64,000 nt of DNA. Origin: Apostichopus japonicus. Lineage: Eukaryota > Echinodermata > Holothuroidea > Aspidochirotida > Stichopodidae. Each line of letters starts with the position of its first letter. Position 1 is the first letter of the stretch. The position numbers and the translations under genes were made by a program. The notes beneath the pieces are model-generated. The model was not told the DNA's origin and searched no databases. It saw only the letters and a list, made by a program, of their open reading frames with translations. Below are positions 53,595-64,000 of the stretch, one piece after another. Location: the NCBI RefSeq assembly GCF_037975245.1, contig NC_092563.1, positions 4,535,001 to 4,599,000 on the forward strand, read 5' to 3'.

Positions 53595-56500
53595 GTATGT
53601 ATAGCACAAAGTATTTTCAAAATGATTTCAAAAACAATTTATAAGGACTGTTAACATTCTTGCTATGGTCCATGTAGCTAAGTTGTAAAGTTGCGGTCAC
53701 AGCACTGTCGGAGTGTTGGGTCATATTGCCATCTCAATATCTCTCAGTGTATTGATTGCAGATAATGTTTAATGCTTGTTTATCTGATGAAAGCCCAGAT
53801 CTCAGAAATGTAGCCAATTGGGAGTGGGCTATGATATGACCATGAAAAATGTTCTTTAAAGCTGTACTGTATACATGCCTTGTACAACATTGTTGCTGAT
53901 TTGTCTTTGGAATACAATTATTAGTGGCTACTTAATATCTGTTAATACTCTGTAGTTCAAGCTTCATCAAAATGCAAATTGTAAGAGGTTGAAAACATGA
54001 CGATGTCCTTCACTGTTGAGGAATCAACAAGTTTCATAAGACTTGAATAATAACTCATATCTTTTTAGTAAAACATGCTGCAGTATTTGCAATGCTAATG
54101 TGGCTCTCTCTTGTTGATATGGGAAACATTCAGACACAAAAGCAAGACTTCAGTATTGTGCTGTATTGTTGTTTTAAAGGCACAACAGATGTATCAAGTC
54201 TAAGAAGAGTTTGTTTGATCATGAAAACAGCCTAGACCTATCACACTTTCACAGTAGAGGTACCTAGCCTAGCCTACTTCACATATATAGACATGTCAGT
54301 CTTTTCCATTAACTGCTTAGCTAATGCTGTGCAAATCGGGGCCACTTTAGCAACAAGTACATGACTTATCTCACAGGACCAAGAAATAGCAAAAAACTTG
54401 GTCCATTTGTACCATGGAGTATATGGTTATGAATGGGTCACTGGGCTACAGCCATCCACCGTTAGAATACATACCACGGACAGTCTACGGCTATCAACAG
54501 TGACTGACGTCTTGTCTCCTTTTACCACGGAATTTATTATTATGAAAACAACCAACTACCCAAGTCTGCTTGTACCCTGCTGGATGATATGGTCACTGAC
54601 TAATTTAGTCAGATATTTGACATACCGTTGACAATGTGGTCATGAGAGGTGACTTAGTATCATATAGTCAACTGTTACATGTAAATGGTTGCAGAAAAGT
54701 CACTGAATATACTGTACAATATTGGAACCACACTACTTATCCAGCAGTTTGAAGCAAGGACTGTTATATTTTGAATTTGCAAGTGGTCATTTCTACTATT
54801 GATATTGTTTGTTTTTGATAGGTGAGACTTTATACAGCTGTAAAACCGGGAAAGAGAAAACAAAAGGACTTAGATTTGCTGTTAGAGGATACCATCAGTA
54901 TACAAGATGGCAAAACATGGTAAGTGGTTAGGATACTAGCCTAACATGATCTAACTTTGTTAACCAAAAATTTGTAATATGATCTAACTATATATGTATA
55001 ACAATTACCCGTACACCCATCGGTCTAACAATTTTTGTTGTATAATGGAAATGACGAACAAGTCAAGGAAAGTTTGGCTAGAATGGTTACCCATGATGAA
55101 CAATCCTAACACATGATCCATATAACTGCTCATTATCTTCAACAAATATTATTGGGCTGTTCTCTGAAAGGTTGTAAACTAGCTGTTCTGTGTTGTAATT
55201 AAGGAAAATGCCATTAAGAAATTTTTAAGCACTCACTTTTTTTTTTTTAGTAAATGGCAAAAATTGTGGATTTTTATGCCATAGAATTTCATGGGACTTG
55301 TGATTAAATAAGAATGCAGAATCCACTTGCAAGATATATCACAGAAGACATATGTATGTATACAAACAAATCCTTTGGTTTGGGTTACTAACTTACAAGT
55401 TTCACCTTTTACCTTTTTTTAACTACAAAGGGACTTTAACGTGTCACTGCCGAAAAAGACAATGGAGAATGGAACATTGCATATGACAGTGATGGTAACG
55501 AAGGTTGGGGAAAGTCCATGGAGCGGTAAAGGAATGTCCTTAAAGGAGACCTCGGTTACCAAGTACGCACCGCCACGTGAAGAAGAAATAAACCTGCTGA
55601 GAATGACTAATGAGGTAGGACAATTAGCAGAGAGGTATATAATTTACCTGAGCAATAATGGTTATCTTGCCATATTTAACTGTATAGAAAACTAACCAGA
55701 TAAGGACAAAACAAACATATTGTGGTATTAATAGTGAGGTTGGTCCATGACAGTTGGGTATAGAAGTTCAGCTGGGTAGTAATTGTAATCTAACCATGTT
55801 TAACCTATATATAGAAAACCATTAAACAAACGGTTTCGCACCCTGGAACTTGTATTTGTGAGGTCACTGGCTCAAATCCTGTTCTAGCCAGTGATGAATC
55901 CTGTATGCAACAGCTTGTTTCTTGGAAGTTGAGATATCATGACAATATCTTCCTTCGCTTGAACCAAAATTGCTTTCACTATAAAGATATCTGTTACGAA
56001 TAAATAAATTCCCAGTGTAGATCCAATGTTGTTACATAACTGTAATTCTGTCCGTCAGAATTGGATGGTTCTACATTTTGCGTTCTTTTTTTTCTTTCAG
56101 ACCAAAAGTAAAAGGAATGAAAGTACCCCTGAGGCACATTGGAGACCAAAGATTGAATTCAGTTTGATGAGTCATAATTTCGTTTTTGATAAAACACAGA
56201 TTCCCAGAGAAATCTTTCCACATTTGAGGTGAGTTAATGACTTGGTCTTTCCATGACGTTCTTTCAACTACTACAAAATATTTCTGTATGAGAAACAGAA
56301 ATCAGGAAATCTGGAAATAAAACAACCAAAAATCAGGGTCACTCTGCCAATTGGGAGTTGATTGCGTCAATAGGGAGCTATTATTGTTGGAATAAATGGC
56401 TGCCAAGTTGTTTATGTAAACAGATGTCAGAAATGGCAGATCCAGGTGCTCTTGGAAGAGGAGTCTAGGAAGACAGATATCAGTAGATAAACGTAATCAC

Positions 56501-59500
56501 TACTTTTAGAGCCAGGAGTTACCCAGTAAGAGGTACCATGATATGCCATGCGATTTATTCGGAGTTCTGACTGACATAGCAAAGAAATTAGTAACATAGA
56601 GTTCCAGAAAACGAAGAGCTGAAGAATAGAGTTGATTTTAGTACAGAACTTGTATTCCTGAGGGAACTGGTTTCAATTCTGTTATAGATACTTGCCCATC
56701 ATCTTGGCAAAAATCCTTGGAATATTTTTGTCCTTTTTCAACCCTGGAGTCAATCGTGTACTAATATTGTCTTTCTCATTAATTCATTCGACGGTTTTTC
56801 AATTTTCAGGATTAACGATCAGAATCGATATTTACCAATCCTATTTGTGAATGAACTCATCTACAGAGGAAAAGATTTATTGGTGAGTGATCTAGGATAT
56901 CTGTATGATTTTTTCTTATTTCTTAATTCATCACTTGTTTGGTCTTAACAAAAATTCCATTAATTACTTAATCCAGTTGATCTTTGCTTCATGGCATCTA
57001 TCTGAAAAATACTCATCTTTTTTTATCTTTTTTCGTGCAGCCAATAAATACTTCGGCCCCAGTGTTACCATTACATATTGAATATAAGCCAATATCAGTC
57101 GGTAAACTGAGGTTGTTTACGACTTTAGGAGAGTCCATGAAGATGATGGTGAATCTTGGTAAGTAGACTGCTGTAACTTTGAAAAGATGGTACCTTCAAT
57201 TGGGTAAGCAATTAAATATGCTAAGGGACTCTCCTTAGAAATTTCTCTGGATATTCCCCATATCTGAAAAGCTGCTTGAATTTAGAAGGTCTCCGAATAA
57301 GTTCTGGCCACATCATTTCGTTGATGTGATCAAACTTTGTAAAATATTTTAACCATGATTATCTACATTAAATCAACTTGAACTTTTTTCATCTTTTTTT
57401 CATCTCAAAGCTTCCACCTCCCTCCACCCTCAGCAATGAAATGATTATATAGGAATCACCACAGGACTTAATATGTCAGTTGGTAGAGCTTAGGGTTTAT
57501 TTATCCTGAGGTCAGTGGTTCCATTCCTGTTCTAGCCAAAACAAAATGTATCTTTGCTCCCCTCAAAATTCTGTTTAGGAATAATTAAAAAAAAGGAAAT
57601 GTAAAAAAAAATTTTTTTTTTACAAAGATCCGAAATTTATATGCTGTCAGGATTTTGTTAATTGTGAATCAAAAAGTGAGTTCTTCTTTAACTTTTCTTT
57701 CTGAAACTTTCTCTTTCTTGTTTATGTTCTTCTGCAGGATTCACCGAGAAGGATACCGATGAAGTGCTGTCTATTTTCTTAGATATCAATCTGTATCTCT
57801 TAGCTCTGACTATCGTTGTGTCTATGTTCCATGTAAGTTTAGTCATATGTTCACCTAGGTCCATCTTTTATATGCAACCAATTTGATACATTCATTCATT
57901 CAGTCAATCAATTAATCAATCCAAAACATTTATAGTTGATTCAAATTGTAGTAATTACTCTTTCATGCCCATGGCTCATTTCAATTTTATTTTTTTCAAG
58001 CTGAGTTTTTTCATGTAAGTTATAAAAGTCATATCCCTTCACACCTTTTCCACATCCCCCTTTCTCCTCCTCCCTTCACCTCCTCCACCCCTCCCCCTTT
58101 CCCTTCCATCCCCTGCCCTTGATAAATGTCACATGTTATTATGGACAGTGATAATTATTAAGGTTTACTTCTCTCAAGGAAGATGAGTAGAGTGCTTGCA
58201 TCTATTGCCAAACAAACTCTCTCATTTCTTCAAAATGAATAAAAATTTTCCTGTGGTTTTTTTTCTTTTTCATAAGAAGCCTTCTGAGTCACTTTCAACA
58301 TTTGATTGTTACTTCATCTTGAAATACTTTCTATTCCTTACAGATGCTCTTCGACTTTCTGGCCTTCAAAAACGACATTCATTATTGGAGAAATCGGAAA
58401 AACATGATAGGACTCTCAACCAGAACAGGTATAACCGACATTGGTACTCTGCCCGTGTGTTTGTAAATAATTTTAAGTTTTACTCAACTTCCGACAGTGC
58501 ACATAGTGAACATTTTATACTACAACAGTGAGGGGCCGAGGGGGGGGGGACATGAAGGCCCTTGGATCCCTCTCATGAAATGTTCTTGGCATGTACAGCT
58601 GACTTGGATAAATGATATATATTCCTTACCAGAGACATCTTGGCTTTCATGTTCATTAATAGAATAACAAAGAGCAAAACTTATTGGAGTGCTTTCATCT
58701 CCTCTTCACTGTGTACTACAGCACAACTTTACCTAAAATCTCCAACAATTTAAATGTAATCTAAATACACAATACTTGTATCTGCCATCTACAAGCCTTG
58801 TAAATTGTATTTTATTAGCATTGTACCTGCCCCTGCAGCCTAAACCCATGTTAATTAATAAACAGAAATAATTTGACTACGTTTTGGCGATATTTATGTT
58901 CCTTCTATTCCAGTATTATGGAGGGCAGTGAGTCAGATGATTATTTTCCTTTACCTCTGGGATGAAAAGGCGAGCCTTCTCGTTTTGGTACCATGTGGAA
59001 TCGGAACGATAATAGAGGTATGTTTAACATTTTTGTTACTTTTAACCATAAATTGATGAAATTTTACTTAATATAATCTGAGCAATCAAGGATGACAATC
59101 AATGTCAATAACAACAACAACAAACATTTTGGTATCCTGAGAATTTCTGCAGCTAAATGATACTTCTTTCTCCCCCTGGCTTACATGCAGAATAGATGTT
59201 ATTTCAAATCAATTCTTTGAAATTAAACATACTGTAGCATATGGAGTTTTAAATAACATAGGTCAGATGTATACAGTATTAGAGGGAAACTTCAACTTGT
59301 TGTTGTCTTAAAAATGATCACCTGAATACATATATTTACATAAATTAACAAAAATTAACATAAATTAACAAAACGACATAAATTTAATAATCGCAGCTTG
59401 AGTTTAACAGTTTTATTCGTTTGGCCCTCAGAAGAAAAGTTGAACTCTTACTCTTAATACTAACATGGTTTGATTCTTTATTTATCCCATAATATTTTCA

Positions 59501-62073
59501 TCGTTGTATAATAACTCATTTTCAGATGTGGAAGGTGAAGAGGGCATTTAAGACTGAGATTTCTTTCACGGGATGGAGGCCTGTCATTTCGTTCGGTTCT
59601 AAACTGGACTCTGAGAAGGCGACGGATGAGTTTGATTCTCAAGCTATGAGATATTTATCGTACATCCTGTATCCGTTGTGTATAGCCGGAGCCGTCTATT
59701 CTCTACTCTATGTTTCATATAAAAGGTATTGATCTCTCTGTTGTTTATTACTGTATGTAGGTGCCTCTGCTGTCATAAACCAATCAATGAAACTTCCTAC
59801 TCACGTGGCAACAATATATTTTTGCCTTTTCAGATTGGATGATATTTTACGATATGTAAATCATTTGCCACAAAGAAAAACATAATTCTACAAAAAGTTG
59901 CATATTTTATGGAATTATATTACAGAGAACATTCACAGCTAAACATTTATTCCAAATATGTATTCAAAGTTCACGGATAAATCAATATAAATGTCATATT
60001 CTTTTAGAGCTTGTGAACAATATTTGCTATGATGATATCACAGACCATCTACTTGAACCCATTACCAGGAGTAAGAGAGACATGGGGGCCAGAAGGTGTC
60101 AAATTGAACATAAAGTGACAAGGTTATGAAATCGACTATCAGGCGAAAAAATTCCAGTCATCTAAGGCCTATAGTAGTGTAATGACATGATAATTGTACC
60201 TATTGGTGTAGTTAAATATTCACACAGGTAACATAAAAAATAGTGATTATTATTACAAGTGGCTTTAAGAACAACCAAAATGAATAACAAGTTTATATGT
60301 GTTAGTCCCATGGATGTTAATTGTGCAGGCTGTTTGTCCACATAAGGTGAATCAATTTGTATTTCTTTATTATTTTTTTAAAATATATCTTAGCAGTAGA
60401 AGAAGCAGTGAAGATGGAAGTTGGAACCAGTCCAATGAGTTTCTTCCTACATTTGCTTTATGATACCCAACTTTTACTATACATTTAAAAAAAAAATGTT
60501 TTCTTTATTTTATTTTTCAAGCTGGTACTCCTGGATAATCCATTGTCTCGTTAATGGGGTCTATGCATTTGGCTTTCTTCTAATGATGCCACAGTTATTT
60601 GTAAATTACAAGGTCAGTTTGATTCTTTCTGTGTCGTTTAATCGTAGTTCTGTTATAATGAAGTGATTGCCTTTGTTCTAAGTTTGCTAAAATTGAAAAG
60701 ATTTTTGTTTTTAATATTGGAAGATTCTGCAGTTTATGAAGAATTTTGTGACATGAAATATTTTGTTTGGTTGTCCCTCGGACCACCAGGTCTGACTTTT
60801 CGATTGTCCAACTTAGCTGATTTGCTTTTAATACAAACACAACAGCGTGTATTATTGAGTACAGTACATCAGGGAACACCTTGGTGTCCATATCCTGGGT
60901 AGCAGCCCTGAGGGTTTGTGAATTTCAGATAAAATATTCCCTACAGTAAGTATTGTCCACTACAATCAAATTGTTTTCAAGTTTACTTTCCATAGCAATC
61001 AACCATATCTGTCTTATTTACAGCTTAAATCAGTTGCCCATCTACCATGGAGAGCCTTCACATACAAGGTGAGAGAATTAACAATATTTTACTTGATTGA
61101 CGACATGAGATTGACAAGAATACCCTCCTCTGTAGATGTAGGATGATCTAAACTTTGCAACCCTTAACTTTATTCTTTAATTTACTTGGACAATGTCATG
61201 TCTAGACCAAAAATTCTGCAATAGGTTTCCTTTCATAGGTATAATGAATAAAGAAACAGATTGCACATATCTGTCAGCCAACCGTATCTGTTACTTTATG
61301 ATAATTTCTCATCGCTGTTGTTCAATATTCATATTTATTTATATTTTCCCTTCTTTCTTTAGGCATTCAATACCTTCATTGATGACATGTTTGCTTTTAT
61401 AATCACCATGCCAACATCTCATCGACTAGCTTGTTTCCGAGATGACTTTGTATTTCTCATATTTCTTTACCAAAAGTGGTGAGTTTTTGTCTTCTTTTAT
61501 TATTTATAGGAAATAGTGAAATGACCTTTGGCTAAAATGTCTTAGATAACTACCTATCTGGTCAAAAAACAAACATTCCAATATGTGCATTACATGTTAT
61601 TTATTGTAATATTTAAATTGTCTATGTTGCTGATGAAATGTTCCAGGTTAAATGGAATCGTTAATTCCTTCTTCATTATCCTTAAAAAAAAAAATTAAAA
61701 AAAAATCTAGGATGTTTGTCCTAGTTTTATAATTTATGATCTTATTTTTGAGTATTTTGGAATTTTGATGGCAGTGCCTACCAAATGCAACATTAAAACT
61801 GGCTAAAAGCAATCACATTACTTTGAATTTCCAACTTTAAATCTACAAATGTTATTTCTTGTCGTTGCTTTTGAGTGTTATGATTGTACATAAATTTCGA
61901 TTTGGTGTTTTACTTTTTCGGTTAAATACGACTTTTATTGTCCTGTTTATTGTCCTGTCTCATATTCCTACAGGCTTTATCCAGTGGATAAAACCAGAGT
62001 TAACGAATACGGAGTCTCTTATGATGATGATGATGATGATGATGAGAAAGAGGATAAAGAGCACAGAGATTAA
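53430..62073 (+). CDS. CLPTM1L: CLPTM1L, ER multi-pass lipid scramblase
   Basis: Fourteen exons join in exact phase to 533 residues (human form 538): 53430-53594, 54822-54919, 55431-55614, 56101-56228, 56810-56882, 57041-57158, 57738-57832, 58344-58428, 58914-59017, 59526-59725, 60522-60612, 61024-61068, 61363-61478 and 61974-62073. The N-terminal membrane segment (about 7-28) is followed by a large lumenal domain with sequons NVS at 91 and NGT at 101, at the positions I recall for the human protein. Near-identical blocks include [61 protein letters not shown] and [13 protein letters not shown]. The protein belongs to the CLPTM1 family. The human form is reported to flip glucosaminyl-phosphatidylinositol in the ER during GPI-anchor synthesis. 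The C-terminus has a seven-Asp run not seen in the human protein. Confidence 0.96.
54822..54919 (+). CDS. CLPTM1L: CLPTM1L exon 2
   Basis: Residues 56-88. Starts [15 protein letters not shown], opening the lumenal domain. Acceptor GATAG, donor GTAAGT, phase out 2. Confidence 0.88.
55431..55614 (+). CDS. CLPTM1L: CLPTM1L exon 3
   Basis: Residues 88-149. [15 protein letters not shown] carries both predicted N-glycosylation sequons. Ends [12 protein letters not shown] at donor GTAGGA. The frame running past 55614 to 55695 is intron. Confidence 0.92.
55831..55890 (+). mobile_element. SINE-like fragment in CLPTM1L intron 3
   Basis: CACTGGCTCAAATCCTGTTC followed by TAGCCA matches the B-box part of the better copy at 57465-57540. 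The 5' part is decayed. Confidence 0.35.
56101..56228 (+). CDS. CLPTM1L: CLPTM1L exon 4
   Basis: Residues 150-191 and two bases. [19 protein letters not shown] aligns with the conserved HWRP and NFVFD blocks. Acceptor after a T-rich tract, donor GTGAGT. Confidence 0.92.
56648..56700 (+). mobile_element. SINE-like fragment in CLPTM1L intron 4
   Basis: CTTGTATTCCTGAGGGAACT and GGTTTCAATTCTGTTATAG are decayed forms of the same element as at 57465. Confidence 0.3.
56810..56882 (+). CDS. CLPTM1L: CLPTM1L exon 5
   Basis: Residues 192-216. [17 protein letters not shown] aligns with the human YLPILFIDQL block. Acceptor TTTTCAG, donor GTGAGT. Confidence 0.92.
57041..57158 (+). CDS. CLPTM1L: CLPTM1L exon 6
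   Basis: Residues 217-255 and one base. [20 protein letters not shown] has a further sequon (NTS). Acceptor CGTGCAG, donor GTAAGT. Confidence 0.92.
57465..57540 (+). mobile_element. tRNA-derived SINE in CLPTM1L intron 6
   Basis: CAGTTGGTAGAGCTTAGGG (A-box-like) and AGTGGTTCCATTCCTGTTC (B-box-like) lie about 30 bp apart. This is the best-preserved of three related fragments in this gene's introns. Confidence 0.5.
57738..57832 (+). CDS. CLPTM1L: CLPTM1L exon 7
   Basis: Residues 256-287. [20 protein letters not shown] leads into the second membrane segment ([12 protein letters not shown]). Acceptor TCTGCAG, donor GTAAGT. Confidence 0.93.
58344..58428 (+). CDS. CLPTM1L: CLPTM1L exon 8
   Basis: Residues 288-315 and one base. 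[18 protein letters not shown] is the most conserved block of the CLPTM1 family. Donor GTATAA. The longer frame at 58196-58531 is in another reading frame. Confidence 0.92.
58914..59017 (+). CDS. CLPTM1L: CLPTM1L exon 9
   Basis: Residues 316-350. Two hydrophobic stretches ([10 protein letters not shown] and [13 protein letters not shown]) flank a charged turn (DEKAS). Acceptor TTCCAG, donor GTATGT. Confidence 0.92.
59526..59725 (+). CDS. CLPTM1L: CLPTM1L exon 10
   Basis: Residues 351-416 and two bases. [14 protein letters not shown], then [18 protein letters not shown] and a membrane segment. Acceptor TTTTCAG, donor GTATTG. Confidence 0.93.
60522..60612 (+). CDS. CLPTM1L: CLPTM1L exon 11
   Basis: Residues 417-447. 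[20 protein letters not shown] and [10 protein letters not shown] are nearly identical to the human segment. Donor GTCAGT. Confidence 0.93.
61024..61068 (+). CDS. CLPTM1L: CLPTM1L exon 12
   Basis: A 45-nt exon, residues 448-462, [15 protein letters not shown], matching the human sequence at almost every residue. Too short to stand out as an open frame. Acceptor TTTACAG, donor GTGAGA. Confidence 0.9.
61363..61478 (+). CDS. CLPTM1L: CLPTM1L exon 13
   Basis: Residues 463-500 and two bases. [20 protein letters not shown], then [19 protein letters not shown]. Acceptor TTCTTTAG, donor GTGAGT. Confidence 0.93.
61974..62073 (+). CDS. CLPTM1L: CLPTM1L terminal exon
   Basis: Residues 501-533 and [19 protein letters not shown] is conserved. 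A (GAT)n run then encodes seven aspartates and a charged tail (EKEDKEHRD). The overlapping frame at 61859-62113 is not the coding frame. Confidence 0.92.
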
Positions 62074-63690
62074 ACTGCAAGATATGCAAGATAAGAGATC
62101 ATTGTACCACTGACTTGCTTTTACTACAACTTCTTCATGTAAAAGAGAGAAAGCGATAGAGGGAGCTGTTCCCTTAGCGTATATACCGGACCCGCAACAG
62201 TGACTTTGAAAATAAGAGGGATGGGTGCTTATCGACAGTTTGTGATGATTTGGTATCAGGCTTTGTAGTTCCTCTTGGGATCTTAGGGAGGGTGAAGTGA
62301 TAACATTTTTACATCACACAGCACATCATTTTTGTCAATCATAAACCTTAATTCTAAAAGTAAAATATGCATGAATCATGTTTCAATGGACATTCATCCA
62401 AAATGCTTTCATCTTTGCTCGATTTTACTGGTCAGGATGACACAGTGACATCAATATTCTTAAATCTACTACTAAAGACCAACCGCTTTTGTACTGCATT
62501 GGGGTGGGGGGGGGGTGGTTGAGATGTTTAGTCATCTAAGTGGGTATTAGGGGAGGGCATTCCCATCCCCCTTTGAACAATTTTGATAAAATGGAAGGTT
62601 CTTATAAATGCTAACTGGTGCTATATTTTGCACTTTTTAGAAACAATGTTGAAAATATTTTAGCGGTTAGATACCCAGATGTGTTTATATGTATAGGTAC
62701 TGTACACTAGGAATTTTCGTACTGTTTGCCAGTGAAATATAAAAGTTGCCCCCCCCCACTTCCCAGACATGATTGCTCCCCTGTTAAAGACTAATTTGAG
62801 GAGGTATGAATCAGTTTAGATTGCGTAGCTCATAAGGTAAAGTACAGTTATAATAAGTTACAATATGTTTGTGTGCAATATTTTTGTTTGGTTCAATAAT
62901 TTGTATTAATTTCATGAATTTTAATTAAACTATAAGTAGACCGAGGTAGTATCGTGCAGACTAAAGAATTTTTGTTTGAGAACTGAAATGAGTAGCATTC
63001 TGGGGAAAAAAAGCTTGTGTGAGAAAACAGACCTCTATCTGGTACGTTTGTCTGTTTCATGAAGTAGAAGATGAGGGCAGTATCTACTGCTTATTTTCCT
63101 GAGAGGGAGAAATATTTTGAGGAGAGGGGGTGGGGGTGGTGAGGTCAGATGAGGGACTTGCTGTTTATTGGACAGGATAGTAAGGATGTATTTACAAGGC
63201 TGTCTACATTCACCAGGTTGCTTTAAAAGGAATTAATTTAATGCTTTCACATCAGCACCATTTAAAGAAAGTTCTCATTCAACCCACTGAACAACTGAAT
63301 GTTGTAATTTTTAATATTTTGTATCCAAACTTTTTGTATGGTATTGTATTGTACCATCAACCGGGTCATACAGGTAATCTGATTCAAGTTTGAAACCACC
63401 ATTGATTCTATTCAACTGTACGTTGCAAAGCTAAATGAATTTAACATCCAGAATAGAATATTGGATATGAACATAGTTTTGTAATACTCAGCCTGTTGTT
63501 TCTTTTTTTATTTTTATTTCTTTTATTCTATCTGATGTAATTATTAGCTGCTAATGCAAAATATGAAGACAAGTAACAGGAGTACACAGTACAGTTAAAA
63601 CAAAACAAGAAAATTATGATTTTTTTTAGATTTATTTCATAACTTCAAAGAAAACAAACTGTTCGGATCTCCATGCCCAGCAATAAAGAC
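62074..63690 (+). other. CLPTM1L: CLPTM1L 3' untranslated region and flank
   Basis: No further exon was seen. Contains G runs (62505-62517, 63127-63140) and a C run (62749-62757). The end is taken from an AATAAA at 63682 and is uncertain. Confidence 0.4.
63682..63687 (+). terminator. CLPTM1L: candidate polyadenylation signal, CLPTM1L
   Basis: AATAAA in CAGCAATAAAGACAC, 1.6 kb after the stop codon. No earlier perfect hexamer was noticed, but shorter variants could be used. Confidence 0.35.
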
Positions 63691-64000
63691 ACACATCATC
63701 CTCCTATCACTGAGGATGTCACATAAGGTCTTCAAACTCTAGCTATTTTTGAGTTTCCAAAAGATTCATTTCATATTAATAGATGCAATGAAGTGCACAA
63801 ACTGTGTGAATGATTTCTTTCTTGGCTCAAAATGTAACAGTTTTGGATGATAATAATTTTTAAAGAGTTATGAACAGTTCAGTCTGAGTTATATACGCAA
63901 AGTAGGGAAGGTTAGAAACATCTGATGTGTAGCACCAAGTTTTAAGTTTCGGAAAAATTTCAGCATGCTTTGTCAAGATATTTAAAGCATAAATATGTGA
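63691..64000. other. right flank, nothing seen
   Basis: AT-rich sequence with no coding exon or repeat that I can recognise. Confidence 0.4.

Noticed and set aside
56984-57040. In-frame upstream extension of CLPTM1L exon 6
   Set aside because: A strong acceptor CGTGCAG ends at 57040 and homology begins after it. The upstream residues are intron translation.

Overview
The window looks like intron-rich, AT-rich animal nuclear DNA. Protein exons are short and flanked by GT/AG splice sites, and there are many microsatellites, long G or C runs, tRNA-derived SINEs and small non-autonomous DNA transposons. The genes are metazoan (an ER lipid scramblase, an Atg8-family protein, a CAP/EGF/ShKT secreted protein). 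Dispersed repeats of the GGTCAAAGTCATnTGA type and multi-domain CAP/EGF/ShKT proteins suggest a marine invertebrate deuterostome, most likely an echinoderm. That placement is an inference from memory and not a database match. No bacterial, phage or CRISPR features were seen.

Layout. (1) Positions 1-4456: repeat-rich flank with two inverted-orientation tRNA-derived SINEs and long (TA)n tracts. (2) Positions 4457-25943, minus strand: a secreted protein gene assembled from 11 exons. They encode a signal peptide, an acidic/serine-rich linker, a CAP (SCP/TAPS) domain with CRISP-like hinge, then EGF, ShKT, EGF, EGF and ShKT modules. Its 3' end was not found and may lie beyond the left edge. (3) Positions 28896-32662, plus strand: a three-exon gene for a 170-residue protein that I do not recognise. 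(4) Positions 35.1-38.5 kb: a weak coding candidate, a pair of inverted palindromic repeats and a TTAA-flanked transposon. (5) Positions 38843-42961, plus strand: a complete GATE-16/GABARAPL2-type ubiquitin-like autophagy gene with three coding exons. Its second intron holds a 1.75-kb TAG-triplet satellite. (6) Positions 43-53.4 kb: intergenic, with a 75-bp minisatellite, a perfect hairpin and several transposons. (7) Positions 53430-62073, plus strand: a complete 14-exon CLPTM1L gene (533 residues), followed by 3' flank.

The genes do not form an operon or an obvious pathway. The CAP gene diverges from the three plus-strand genes across a 2.9-kb interval. The points most worth following are: the Atg8-family protein appears to end exactly at the conjugation glycine; a MITE family with 9-bp target duplications carries internal telomere-like repeats; three hAT-like MITEs have exact 8-bp target duplications; and the secreted gene has a module-per-exon architecture and a substituted CAP glutamate. 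All splice models were made by eye from phase continuity and consensus sites. None has been tested against transcripts.
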